DNA of 64,000 nucleotides, from positions 124,001-188,000 of the forward strand of contig CABUWI010000005.1 in assembly GCA_902495245.1 (NCBI GenBank), in the 5' to 3' direction. The notes beneath the pieces were generated by a model. It searched no databases. It worked only from the letters and a program-made list of their open reading frames with translations, and was not told the origin of the DNA. Positions 25,767 to 34,507 of this stretch are shown here, one piece after another. Numbering within the stretch: position 1 is the first letter of the stretch; each line of letters starts with the position of its first letter. This DNA is from an uncultured Porphyromonadaceae bacterium (GTDB lineage Bacteria; Bacteroidota; Bacteroidia; Bacteroidales; Muribaculaceae). Made by a program: the position numbers and the translations under genes.

Positions 25767-25807
25767 GAAACCATATTTTCTAAGTTCGCCTTGGAAAATA
25801 TGGTTTC
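25767..25807. repeat. 14-bp inverted repeat between convergent genes
   Basis: GAAACCATATTTTC at 25767-25780 pairs perfectly with GAAAATATGGTTTC at 25794-25807 around a 13-base loop. It lies between the beta-galactosidase stop and the decaying minus-strand island. It may be a bidirectional terminator or an old mobile-element end. Confidence 0.6.
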
Positions 25808-25864
25808 CTGTCAATGTGGAGTTAGCTGATTTAAGCTGATAGCCGATTGAGTTCAATATATTGC

Positions 25865-25963
25865 TTATGCGTCGGGCTTCTTGGCGAGATTTCGCTGACT
25901 GACACAAAATACTTTTATGTCTTCTGCCGCTTGGCCTATTTGTTGTTCAACAGTCATGGTCAT
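25865..25963 (-). CDS. Possible 32-residue protein coupled to the degraded regulator
   Basis: The frame starts at ATG 25963, whose bases overlap the upstream stop as ATGA, and ends at TAA 25865-25867. The product begins MTMTVEQQIGQAAEDIKVF and ends SQRNLAKKPDA. It is hydrophilic and not recognised. The ATGA overlap is typical of translationally coupled genes, but at this size it could be chance or the remnant of a longer gene. Confidence 0.3.
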   Translation of the reverse strand: MTMTVEQQIGQAAEDIKVFCVSQRNLAKKPDA

Positions 25964-27013
25964 TCAAATTTTATTTCCCAGACGCCTTTCTTTGTGGCTC
26001 CTATACGGCAAAGAAATACACCTTTATTTTCCATTTTCTTTCTCAAAGTCCGCACCTGATCTATGGTCAGATTCAATTCTTCCGCCATCTTGGACAAGGT
26101 TATAGAGGGCATTGCTATAATCAGAGATAGCAGATTGCATTGAACTTCCGTTAAATCGCGACTATTGATTGCGTCAATAATTTCTTTGGGGAGTTCTTTG
26201 GTTTCTTTGGGATTTTCTTTGGTTTCTTTGTCCTCCGATTTGATGGTTTCGTTGGAGATTACGTTACTTGTCGGTCGTTTGAAGGTTACGGTTACAAAGC
26301 CGCCGCCCCAACGCCACGTGGGCTCTTCAACGCCTTGTTCGCGGCAGGCATCCATTATGCGCTTGGCCCCCGACCCCCAGCTTTCCAGATAGGTTGACTT
26401 ATACAGAGCTTCGGCAATTTTCAGATTGTAGGGATAGGACTCGTGCGGCTCCTTGATGGACTCGGGCGATATTTGCGGCGGGAATATGCCGGGATTGGCA
26501 ATCTCTATACGGTCGTCGTAGATTGCGATGCTTCCGGTCAGATTATGCTTCTCCCATTGACGATGGCACAGACTGTTGATCAATGCCTCGCGTAAAGCAT
26601 GATATGGCACTTCCAGGCGTCCTTCGCGTTGAAGGCTATGGTTGGTAATTTTCCCGCTGAGATTGAGGTGCTTGAAAAAGAAAGCCATGCCGGCGTCAAG
26701 CAGGTCGAAGAAGTTGCCCTCGGCACGTTGGTTATCGATAAACTCATTCTTATCCGTACCCAGGAACCGGGCCATCCGAAGCCGAAACTGCGGATACTCT
26801 TCGATATTGTTTGAGAAAAGCATCACCGCTCCATTAGTCGGATTGCCGTTTTTCAGCAGATTCCATTTCGCCAACGTATCCACCATCGGTGTTCAGAAAC
26901 GCACACGCCGAGTGCATACCGTCTTTCAGCTCGCCGGTAGTCTTCTTTAGCTCCAGAGTCCGCGACTCGTCCGCCGTAGTCAATGCCGTTATATTGTCAA
27001 TCGTCATTTCCAT
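25960..27013 (-). pseudogene. ATP-binding AlbA_2-type regulator with internal deletion and frameshift
   Basis: The downstream part (25960-26886, 308 codons) matches the C-terminal two thirds of Schlafen/AlbA_2-type regulators. It has LLKNGNPTNGAVMLF, the histidine-kinase-like ATPase segment with LREALINSLCHRQW, IEIANPG and SWGSGAKRIMDAC, and a C-terminal winged helix. Just upstream, in another frame, codons from ATG 27013 read MEMTIDNITAL, then ESRTLELKKTTGELKDGM and ACAFLNTDGG, which is the beginning of the AlbA_2 DNA-binding domain. The rest of that domain, about 130-150 residues in relatives, is missing and the frame shifts at the junction. The upstream frame stops at 26834. A truncated product from the downstream part cannot be excluded. 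Confidence 0.7.
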
Positions 27014-27029
27014 AATTCAGCTAAAGATA

Positions 27030-27302
27030 CTAAAAATCGTCATCCATCATGTCGTAGTCGTTCTGTTCGTCAAGTGAATCGTCATATGATTGAGAATGAC
27101 CGTAGTCTTGGTTATCATAACGGGAATAACCATTGTCAGAGTGCCTCCTACATCCGATGTCCGAATCCAAGTCATTCGCAAAATCTCGGTCAGTAGATCT
27201 GAGGTTTGTATTTGACAAGTCATGTTTTGCCTCGTTGTGCTTGTGAGAGCCAAAAAGCCAGCGAAACAAGAAAAACTCACCTATGTAATTCAAAAAAGAC
27301 AT
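27030..27302 (-). CDS. Small hypothetical protein with acidic tail
   Basis: A 90-residue protein that I cannot name. It starts with an aromatic, hydrophobic patch (MSFLNYIGEFFLFRWLFG), continues with a polar, His/Asn-rich region, and ends in a strongly acidic, Tyr/Asp-rich tail finishing YDMMDDDF. It ends 16 bases before the degraded AlbA_2-type gene on the same strand, so the two probably formed an operon. The region is richer in AT than the rest of the window. Confidence 0.5.
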   Translation of the reverse strand: MSFLNYIGEFFLFRWLFGSHKHNEAKHDLSNTNLRSTDRDFANDLDSDIGCRRHSDNGYSRYDNQDYGHSQSYDDSLDEQNDYDMMDDDF

Positions 27303-27418
27303 TTATTAATCAAATCTTTGTTTGCTAAAAAGATTGCCTATTCTCCGATTTTTTATAGTAATGCCAAATAAGCAAAATTCTATGATGCTGTTAATTTTAT
27401 CTTCTCCCCAAAGATTCG

Positions 27419-27876
27419 TTAACATTTTGATATTAGCTCGGACCACTCTTGTTTGTTGGAACATACGCAACTCGAGAGTTCAAGGTCTCTCTTAATATCT
27501 TCGATAGAAATCCTTTGCGGATTGTCAATGGAAATATCAAATACGGTACCTGGTTTATATTCTGAAAATCGCATTTTGTAGAAAAGAGAACATCTTAATA
27601 GCATCTGAAGGCTGACCAAAGCCAGTAACGACTATAAAGATGTTCTCAAATATTGTCGGCTCGCGCCGTATGTCTTTGTGATAATTATTTGGTCATTTCC
27701 AGATTAGCGTTACTATTCCTAATTACAAAGTTACAAAGAATTTTCGAAGTGGCAATCTTCTCTGTCATAAAACCTTTGAGTTTCTCTGTTGATGCGAATT
27801 TTAGTATGTCTCCAGAATTGCAACATTCAATAAGCGGCTTGTAGGGCGCTTTATGTACGTTTGTTTGAGCGGACTT
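27419..27876 (-). pseudogene. Gene remnant broken by two frameshifts
   Basis: Three consecutive frames join into one plausible protein. Frame 1 (27876 down to the stop at 27685) reads through KAPYKPLIECCNSGDILKF and EKLKGFMTEKIATSKIL. Frame 2 continues from about 27692 with NNYHKDIRREPTIFENIF and VVTGFGQPSDAIKMFSF. Frame 3 takes over near 27585 with YKMRFSEYKPGTVFDISI and ends WSELISKC at 27419. The segments meet within a few bases at the frame changes, as expected for single-base insertions or deletions. The family is unknown and the beginning is not found. Composition is AT-rich, like the neighbouring degraded gene. Confidence 0.5.
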
Positions 27877-28083
27877 CTAATGCTGTTGTTCGATATATAG
27901 ACCCTGTGAAAAGGAGCAAACGTACGTAGTTAAAATCTAAATGGCTGACGAAGATTTCAAATCTATATGCTCTTGCTTGCCGCCATCTTTCCGCGGTTTG
28001 TCCCGGCCAAGGCGCTGCGCGCCATGACGGGGTTAACGTAAAGACAATGCCGTGCGGGCAATGTGCGGTGGCCGGGTAAAATG

Positions 28084-28114
28084 AAAGCGGCGGGGGTGGG
28101 GACCTCCGCCGCTT
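28084..28114 (-). terminator. Hairpin after fabF
   Basis: On the minus strand AAGCGGCGG pairs with CCGCCGCTT, followed by TCATTTT. It lies 21 bases after the fabF stop. The stretch 27877-28083 between the gene remnant and this hairpin shows no gene that I can support. Confidence 0.65.
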
Positions 28115-28134
28115 GTTGGGGTTGGCTGTGGGGA

Positions 28135-29400
28135 TTATTCAGCGTATTTCTTGACGATGATGGTGGCGTTGTGGCCGCCGAATCCGAAGACGTTGCTCAG
28201 GGCTGCGTTGACTTCGCGCTTCTGGGCGGTGTTGAAGGTCAGGTTGAGGCCTTCGGGAATGTTGGGGTCTACGTCATCGTCGGCGTGGTTGATTGTGGGC
28301 GGAATGATTCCGGTTTCAACGGCCTTGATGCTGAATATGGCCTCGAGGGCGCCGGTTGCGCCGAGCAGGTGGCCTGTCATCGACTTGGTCGACGAGATGT
28401 TGAGTTTCTTTGCGTGGTCGCCGAACACACCGCAGATGGCCTTGATTTCGCTGACGTCGCCAACGGGAGTGGAGGTGCCGTGGGCATTTATGTAGTCAAT
28501 GTCTTCGGGCTTCATTTCGGCGTCTTCGAGTGCGTTGCGCATGGAGAGCATTGCGCCGAGGCCTTCGGGGTGGGTTGCGGTGAGGTGGTGTGCGTCGGCG
28601 CTCATGCCTCCGCCCACGACTTCGGCATAAATCTTGGCGCCGCGTGCTTTGGCGTGTTCAAGTTCTTCGAGAATGAGCACTGCCGAGCCTTCGCCCATGA
28701 CGAAGCCGTCGCGGCTTGCGCTGAAGGGGCGGCTTGCGCCCTGCGGGTCGTCGTTGCGGGTCGAGAGGGCGTGCATGGAGTTGAAGCCGCCCACGCCGGC
28801 GGGGAAGATGGCTGCTTCGGCGCCGCCGGTTACGATGGCGTCGGCCTTGCCGAGGCGAATCAGGTTGTAGGCGTCGATGATTGCGTTGTTCGACGATGCG
28901 CAGGCGCTGACGGTGCCGTAGTTGGGGCCGTGGAAGCCATATTGCATGGAGATGTGGCCCGAGGCGATGTCGGCAATCATCTTCGGAATGAAGAAGGGGT
29001 TGTATTTGGGCCCGAGTTCTTCGCCGTGGAGGGCGAAGTAGCCGGCTTCTTCTTCAAAGGTGTGAAGGCCGCCGATGCCTGCGGCAACGATGACGCCCAC
29101 GCGGTTGCGGTCAATGCCTTCGGCGTCGAGCGCGGCGTCGGCCACGGCCTGAGTGGCCGCTACGAGTGCGTATTGTGCGTAGAGGTCAAGCTGGCGAAGC
29201 CTTTTGCGGTCGATGACCGAGGAGGGGTCGAAGTCTTTGACCTCGCAGGCAAACTGCGTTTTGAATTTAGAGGCGTCGAAGTGGGTGATGGGGCCTGCGC
29301 CGCTTTTGCCGGCCACGGCGTTGTTCCAGGTGGTTTCTACGTCGTTGCCGATGGGCGTGATTGCACCCAGACCGGTTACTACAACTCTTTTTAATTCCAT
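28135..29400 (-). CDS. fabF: 3-oxoacyl-[ACP] synthase II
   Basis: FabF condenses malonyl-ACP with a growing acyl-ACP in fatty acid elongation. The 421-residue thiolase-fold enzyme has nucleophile Cys167 in VSACASSNN and catalytic histidines His307 (NAHGTSTPVGD) and His344 (STKSMTGHLLGATG). The C-terminal FGFGGHNA is also typical of KAS II. It follows acpP on the same strand with an 89-base gap, the usual fatty-acid pair. Confidence 0.96.
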   Translation of the reverse strand: MELKRVVVTGLGAITPIGNDVETTWNNAVAGKSGAGPITHFDASKFKTQFACEVKDFDPSSVIDRKRLRQLDLYAQYALVAATQAVADAALDAEGIDRNRVGVIVAAGIGGLHTFEEEAGYFALHGEELGPKYNPFFIPKMIADIASGHISMQYGFHGPNYGTVSACASSNNAIIDAYNLIRLGKADAIVTGGAEAAIFPAGVGGFNSMHALSTRNDDPQGASRPFSASRDGFVMGEGSAVLILEELEHAKARGAKIYAEVVGGGMSADAHHLTATHPEGLGAMLSMRNALEDAEMKPEDIDYINAHGTSTPVGDVSEIKAICGVFGDHAKKLNISSTKSMTGHLLGATGALEAIFSIKAVETGIIPPTINHADDDVDPNIPEGLNLTFNTAQKREVNAALSNVFGFGGHNATIIVKKYAE

Positions 29401-29489
29401 TTAGCGGATTTATGCGTATTGGTTGTTAATAGGTTGAGGAAAGAGAAGGGGGCGAGGAGAGGGAAATGAAGCCGGGTTCGCTTAAAAGC

Positions 29490-29726
29490 TTAGCCCTGCA
29501 CCTTTTCGATGTATGCGATAGCGTCGCCTACGGTCTGAATGGTGTTGGCTTCTTCTTCGGGAATCGAGATGTTGAATTCCTTTTCGAGAGCCATGATGAG
29601 CTCAACGGTGTCGAGGCTGTCAGCACCCAGGTCGGTGGTGAACGATGCGGTGGGGGTTACTTCATTTTCGTCAACTGCGAGCTGGTCAACGATGATAGCT
29701 TTTACGCGATCTGCAATTTCTGCCAT
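29490..29726 (-). CDS. acpP: Acyl carrier protein
   Basis: A 78-residue acidic protein that carries acyl chains on a phosphopantetheine arm. The attachment serine is Ser37 in LGADSLDTVELIM, a near-universal motif. I use ATG 29726 (MAEIADRVKAI). The frame is open further upstream but only through the AT-rich promoter region. It is the first gene of the acpP-fabF unit. Confidence 0.97.
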   Translation of the reverse strand: MAEIADRVKAIIVDQLAVDENEVTPTASFTTDLGADSLDTVELIMALEKEFNISIPEEEANTIQTVGDAIAYIEKVQG

Positions 29727-29776
29727 AGTTGTGAAATTTATTAAAAAATGAATGGTTAATTGTCTAATTATCGGTG

Positions 29777-29784
29777 CAAAGTAA
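29777..29784 (-). promoter_or_regulatory. -7-like element before acpP
   Basis: On the minus strand TTACTTTG differs from TAnnTTTG at one base. It lies 50 bases upstream of the acpP start. No clear -33 box is seen. Confidence 0.4.
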
Positions 29785-29864
29785 CGAAATTCTTGCGACA
29801 TATGAAAATTTTTTGCGCAAAAACCTTCATTTCAGCCGTGTTTTGTGCAATTCGGCCGGGGCGT

Positions 29865-30797
29865 TCAGCCTTGTTCTACGAGAAACGCCTCGGCGTCGAG
29901 GGCGGCGCGGCAGCCCATGCCGGCGGCCGAGATGGCCTGGCGGTAGCGAGGGTCGGCAACGTCGCCGGCGGCGAAGACGCCGCTCACCGAGGTGGCCGTG
30001 GTGCCGCCGTGGGTCTTGATGTAGCCGTGGTCGTCGAGCGCGATGAAGGGGGCGAAGATGTCGGTTTCGGGCTTGTGGCCGATGCCAAGGAAGAAGCCGT
30101 CGACCGGCAGGTCGTAGCGCCGCTCGGCGTCGGTGCCGACGTGTTCGACCAGGCGGGCGCCTTCAAGGAATTCGTCGCCGTAGAGCCCGACGGTGTTGGT
30201 GTTGAAAAGAATCTCGATGTTCTCTTTGTCGGTTACTCGCTGCTGCATCACCTTCGATGCGCGCAGATGGGGCTTGCGCACAATCATGAAGACCTTCTCG
30301 GCGAGGTTGCTCAGATAGAGCGCCTCTTCGCAGGCCGTGTCGCCGCCGCCAACCACGGCCACGCGCCGGTTGCGGTAGAAGAAGCCGTCGCACGTGGCGC
30401 AGGCGCTGACGCCGATCCCTTTGTATTTTTCTTCGTCGGGCAGTCCGAGATACATGGCCGAGGCGCCCGTGGCGATGATGACCGTGTCGGCCTCAATCCA
30501 TTCGCCGCCGTCGGTTTTGGCCTGGAAGGGGCGGACGTCGAAGTTCACTTCGGCGATGCGGCCGGGGCGTATGTCGGCGCCGAAGCGCGCGGCCTGGCGG
30601 CGCAGGTCGTCCATGAGCTGCGGGCCGGTTACGCCTTCGGGGTAGCCGGGAAAGTTTTCGACCTCCGAGGTCGTCGTGAGCTGTCCGCCGGGGGTGTAGC
30701 CCTCGATGACCACGGGGCTCAGATTGGCGCGCGAGGCGTAGATGGCGGCGGTGTATCCGGCGGGGCCGGATCCGATTATGAGGCATTTTGTCTGCAT
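29865..30797 (-). CDS. trxB: Thioredoxin reductase
   Basis: TrxB passes electrons from NADPH through FAD to thioredoxin. The 310-residue flavoprotein has the FAD-binding GSGPAGYTAAIYA at the N-terminus, the redox pair Cys133 and Cys136 in SACATCDGFF, the NADPH-binding VVGGGDTACEEA and the C-terminal GVFAAGDVAD. It is the last gene of the minus-strand run after ftsK and the LolA-like gene, with a 22-base gap. Confidence 0.96.
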   Translation of the reverse strand: MQTKCLIIGSGPAGYTAAIYASRANLSPVVIEGYTPGGQLTTTSEVENFPGYPEGVTGPQLMDDLRRQAARFGADIRPGRIAEVNFDVRPFQAKTDGGEWIEADTVIIATGASAMYLGLPDEEKYKGIGVSACATCDGFFYRNRRVAVVGGGDTACEEALYLSNLAEKVFMIVRKPHLRASKVMQQRVTDKENIEILFNTNTVGLYGDEFLEGARLVEHVGTDAERRYDLPVDGFFLGIGHKPETDIFAPFIALDDHGYIKTHGGTTATSVSGVFAAGDVADPRYRQAISAAGMGCRAALDAEAFLVEQG

Positions 30798-30819
30798 GGC
30801 TGTCTGATTTTTTTAGGGA

Positions 30820-31398
30820 TTATCTGAGGTCGGAGACTGTCGCGCCGGCCGGGGCGGTGAAGCGGAAGGCCGATGCGGGGCGCGCCGTCTGCGACGGGGT
30901 GAACTTTATCTGCTTGATGTCGGCGCGGCCGCTGCCGGTTATGAGCGTCATGGCCACGGGCCAGCCCGATGCGGGGTCGAACGTAACCGTGGCTTCGGCA
31001 ATGTCGCTCTGCTTGTTGACGGGCGTGAGCCTGACGCTGTTCGGGCTCCCCTTGGCGGGGGTGCCGTTATAGTCTGAGGCCAGGCGGCGCAGAATCTGCA
31101 GCGGGTTGCTCTGGGCCAGCTCGTCGGCCGTGGGCTCGAAGATTGTAACCTCGTTGTCGGCGGCCGAGTAGCTCCACTGCGTCTTGCCGTCAAAGTAGAT
31201 TTTGGCGTCGCCGAGGTCGAGAATGAAGTTCTCGCCGCTGAGGGTCATCGAGGCCGGGCGGCCGTTGATTGTGCAGCTGACGTCGAGGCTCTTGGCCGCG
31301 TTGACCTGCTTGACGGCGCGGCTCACCGAGGCGGGCACGGCGGCCGTTGCGGCGCCCGCGCCCACGAGGGTCAGAAGGAAAAGGAACAGGTGTTTCAT
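30820..31398 (-). CDS. LolA-like outer-membrane lipoprotein carrier
   Basis: A 192-residue periplasmic protein with a signal peptide (LFLFLLTLVGAGAATA). The rest is beta-rich with the LolA-type features FDGKTQWSYSAADNEVTIFEP and a C-terminal KFTP. LolA carries lipoproteins from the inner-membrane Lol transporter to the outer membrane. Sequence conservation in Bacteroidetes is weak, so the call relies on pattern and on its place 8 bases after ftsK, where lolA is found in many bacteria. Confidence 0.75.
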   Translation of the reverse strand: MKHLFLFLLTLVGAGAATAAVPASVSRAVKQVNAAKSLDVSCTINGRPASMTLSGENFILDLGDAKIYFDGKTQWSYSAADNEVTIFEPTADELAQSNPLQILRRLASDYNGTPAKGSPNSVRLTPVNKQSDIAEATVTFDPASGWPVAMTLITGSGRADIKQIKFTPSQTARPASAFRFTAPAGATVSDLR

Positions 31399-31406
31399 AT
31401 TGTTTG

Positions 31407-33962
31407 TTAAAGTCCGAGAATAGAGTCGAGGGTCATGGAGTCAACCAGCACGTTGCGCGGCTTCGAGCCGATTGCGGGGCCGACGATGCCGGCGGCCTCG
31501 AGCTGGTCCATCAGGCGCCCGGCGCGGTTATAGCCGATGTTATAGCGGCGCTGAAGCGACGAGGTGCTGGCCTTGTCGCCGCCGGCAATGAGGAAACGCG
31601 CGGCCTCTTCAAAGAGCGGGTCGCGGTCGAAGGGCGAGCCGGGCTGGCCGCCAAGGGCCGCGCCGCCGTCGCCGCCGTGGTCGGGCACGTATTCGGGCAG
31701 CTCGTAGGCGCAGGGATAGCCTTGCTGCTCGCCGATGTATTCGCAGATGGCGTCGACCTCGGGGGTGTCGACGAAGGCACACTGCACGCGCTCGGTGTTG
31801 CCGTTGTTGCAGAAGAGCATGTCGCCCTTGCCGATGAGCGACTGTGCGCCCGGGCGGTCGATGATGGTGCGCGAGTCGGTCATCTGCGCAACGCGGAAGG
31901 CGATGCGGCCGGGGAACTGCGCCTTGATGAGACCGGTGATTACCGTGGTCGACGGGCGCTGCGTCGCTATGATTGCGTGAATACCCACGGCGCGCGCCTT
32001 CTGGCCGATGCGGCAGATGGGGGTCTCGATTTCCTTGCCGGCGGTCATGATGAGGTCGGCGAACTCGTCGATGACGAGCACGATGTAGGGCAGAAACCGG
32101 TGGCCCTTCTCCGGGTTGAGGCGGCGGGCAATGAACTTGGCGTTATATTCCGTCAGGTTGCGGCAGCCGGCGTTTTTGAGCAGGGTGTAGCGGTTGTCCA
32201 TCTCGACGCAGAGCGAGTTGAGCGTGGCGATGACCTTGCCCGACTCGGTGATGATGGGCTCCTCTTCGTCGGGCAGCTTGGCCAGATAGTGGCGCTCGAG
32301 CACCTTGTAGAGCGAGAATTCAACCGATTTGGGGTCGACCATGACGAACTTCAGTTCGGCGGGGTGCTTCTTGTAGAGCAGCGACGTGATGATGGCGTTC
32401 AGGCCCACCGATTTGCCCTGGCCCGTGGCGCCGGCCACGAGCAGGTGGGGCATCTTGGCCAGGTCGGCAATGAAGACTTCGTTGCTGATTGTGGCGCCCA
32501 GGGCCATGGGCAGCTCGTATTTGCACTCCTGGAATTTTTTCGAGGCGATAATCGAGCGCATCGAAACGACCTGCGGCTCGGCGTTGGGCACCTCGATGCC
32601 GATGGTGCCTTTGCCGGGAATAGGGGCGATGATGCGGATGCCCTTGGCCTTGAGGGCCAGGGCAAGGTCTTCTTCAACGCGCTTGATGGCCGAGATGCGC
32701 TGACCCGGGGCGGGCACCACCTCGAACAGTGTGATTGTCGGGCCAACGGTGGCCTTGATTGACGAGATTTCAATCTTGAACTGGGCCAGGGCGTCTATGA
32801 TGCGCTGCTTGTTGGCCTCCTGCTCTTCGGTGTCGACCGTAACGTCCGAGCTGCGGCGGTCTTCGAGCAGGTCGATGGGTGGCAGGCGGTAGAACGACAG
32901 TTCGGCCGTGGGGTCGTAGGTGTCGGTTTCGATTCGGTCGGCCTCTTCAATCTGATTGGCGGTGATTTCAAAGCGGGCCTCCTTCTCCTCGTCGTCGGCG
33001 GTTGCGGCCGGCTCGGTCGGGGCCTGCTCGTCGGGGTCGTCAATTTCATCGTCGGGTTCGTCGGCCTCGCCCGCCAGGTCAATCACCGGGTCTTCCTCTT
33101 CGGGCTCAGGCTGCTCTTCGGGCTTTTCGGCCGCGGGTGTGCCCTGAACCGAGTCGGCCATGTGTTCGGCCACTTTGGCGCGGTCTTCGCGCTCTTTGGC
33201 CTGACGAGCCTCGCGCTCGGCGCGCAGGGCCGCCATCTTGCGGCGATAGGCGGCGATGGCGTTTGAAATCTGAGTCAGGTAGATGATGATGACGGCCGCA
33301 ATCAGCGCGATGCTGACGCAGATTGCGCCGAGCGGCGATGCGAGCCTGATGAGCATGTCGTTGACATAGTAGCCGTGGTTGCCGCCCCAGCGCAGCGGGT
33401 CGGCCATGGTGTAGGTTACCAGTCCGGCCACGACGCTGACGGTGATTGCCAGAATCAGACACTTGAAGGTCAGCGGCCAGAATCTGACCTTTGACCACCC
33501 CACGAGTTTCAGACCCGTGGCCGCCAGCCAGTAAATCAGCACGAACGAGCCCAGGCCCAGAGTGTCAATCAGCATTATGTGGCCTATCAGGGCACCCGCG
33601 GGGCCCGCGCTGTTGCTGACGGTGCGGCCCGTCGAGGTTATCTGCCCGAGCGAGTTGTAGACGATGGCCGCCTGGTCAGCGCCGGCGCTGAAAAGCGTCG
33701 AGATGGCGGCCACCAGAAAGTAGGCGGCCACGAGCAGCAGCACGATGCCCGAAAACATCTTGACGCGCCCCATGTCGACGACTGTTGCCGTCGCGCTTTC
33801 TCTGCGCGCCTTGGGCCGCTTGTCTGTGGCGGGAGCGGTGCGCCGACGTGGGTTTTTCGGCGCCGCGGGTTCGGGGTCGCGGGCGGGTTGAGCGGCCTCG
33901 GGCTGCCGGGGCTCGGCTGCCGGACGCTGTTCTTCGTCGTAGGGGTTATAGTAGCTTGGCAT
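31407..33962 (-). CDS. ftsK: DNA translocase FtsK
   Basis: FtsK pumps chromosomal DNA through the closing septum and activates dimer resolution at dif. The 851-residue protein has a basic, proline-rich N-terminus, four membrane segments (about residues 70-250), an acidic Glu/Asp/Pro linker, and a RecA-like motor with Walker A GATGQGKS and Walker B IVLVIDEFADL. The C-terminal gamma winged helix, which reads KOPS sites, contains SSLQRRYNIGYNRAGRLMD. The linker is short compared with E. coli. It is 48 bases after smpB on the same strand. Confidence 0.95.
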   Translation of the reverse strand: MPSYYNPYDEEQRPAAEPRQPEAAQPARDPEPAAPKNPRRRTAPATDKRPKARRESATATVVDMGRVKMFSGIVLLLVAAYFLVAAISTLFSAGADQAAIVYNSLGQITSTGRTVSNSAGPAGALIGHIMLIDTLGLGSFVLIYWLAATGLKLVGWSKVRFWPLTFKCLILAITVSVVAGLVTYTMADPLRWGGNHGYYVNDMLIRLASPLGAICVSIALIAAVIIIYLTQISNAIAAYRRKMAALRAEREARQAKEREDRAKVAEHMADSVQGTPAAEKPEEQPEPEEEDPVIDLAGEADEPDDEIDDPDEQAPTEPAATADDEEKEARFEITANQIEEADRIETDTYDPTAELSFYRLPPIDLLEDRRSSDVTVDTEEQEANKQRIIDALAQFKIEISSIKATVGPTITLFEVVPAPGQRISAIKRVEEDLALALKAKGIRIIAPIPGKGTIGIEVPNAEPQVVSMRSIIASKKFQECKYELPMALGATISNEVFIADLAKMPHLLVAGATGQGKSVGLNAIITSLLYKKHPAELKFVMVDPKSVEFSLYKVLERHYLAKLPDEEEPIITESGKVIATLNSLCVEMDNRYTLLKNAGCRNLTEYNAKFIARRLNPEKGHRFLPYIVLVIDEFADLIMTAGKEIETPICRIGQKARAVGIHAIIATQRPSTTVITGLIKAQFPGRIAFRVAQMTDSRTIIDRPGAQSLIGKGDMLFCNNGNTERVQCAFVDTPEVDAICEYIGEQQGYPCAYELPEYVPDHGGDGGAALGGQPGSPFDRDPLFEEAARFLIAGGDKASTSSLQRRYNIGYNRAGRLMDQLEAAGIVGPAIGSKPRNVLVDSMTLDSILGL

Positions 33963-34010
33963 GTGCTGTGTCAGATTGGTCTGTTGCGGAGTGAAGTGGA
34001 AACAGTTATT

Positions 34011-34463
34011 TTATTTATGGAATGCGCGTGCCATGTCGCGCTTGTCGTCGCGCTCTTTGATTGACTGGCGCTTGTCATATTCTTTCTTGCCGCGGCCCAC
34101 GCCGATTACCAGCTTCGCCAGGCCGCGGTCGGAGATGAAGAGCCGCAGGGGCACGATTGTGTTGCCCGGCTCTTTGCTCTCCTTTTCGAGCTGGCGAATC
34201 TCCTTGCGGTTGAGCAGCAGTTTGCGCTCGCGCCGTTCGGTGTGGTTGTTGTAGGTGCCGTAGAAGTATTCGGCTATGTACATGTTCTTGACCCACACTT
34301 CGCCGCGGTCGACGTAGCAGAACGTATCGACGAGCGACGCCTTGCCCAGGCGTATGCTCTTGATTTCCGTGCCCGTCAGCACGATGCCGGCCGTAAACGT
34401 GTCGCCGATGGCATAGTCAAACGTGGCGCGGCGGTTCTTTATGTTGATTTCTTTGAATTTCAT
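34011..34463 (-). CDS. smpB: SsrA-binding protein SmpB
   Basis: SmpB brings tmRNA to stalled ribosomes for trans-translation. The 150-residue protein begins NIKNRRATFDYAIGDTFTAGIVL and carries the OB-fold signature GTEIKSIRLGKASL. It also has the C-terminal basic helix GRGKKEYDKRQSIKERD, which occupies the mRNA channel. It lies between a Yip1-like gene and ftsK on the minus strand. Confidence 0.95.
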   Translation of the reverse strand: MKFKEINIKNRRATFDYAIGDTFTAGIVLTGTEIKSIRLGKASLVDTFCYVDRGEVWVKNMYIAEYFYGTYNNHTERRERKLLLNRKEIRQLEKESKEPGNTIVPLRLFISDRGLAKLVIGVGRGKKEYDKRQSIKERDDKRDMARAFHK

Positions 34464-34507
34464 CGGGTTGAGAGGGGTTATTCGGGGTTAGGAAGAGGCC
34501 GGGGCGC

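Noticed and set aside
28063..29394. Plus-strand frame of over 400 codons opposite fabF
   Set aside because: FabF has all its catalytic residues on the minus strand; the plus frame is low-complexity Gly/Val/Ala.
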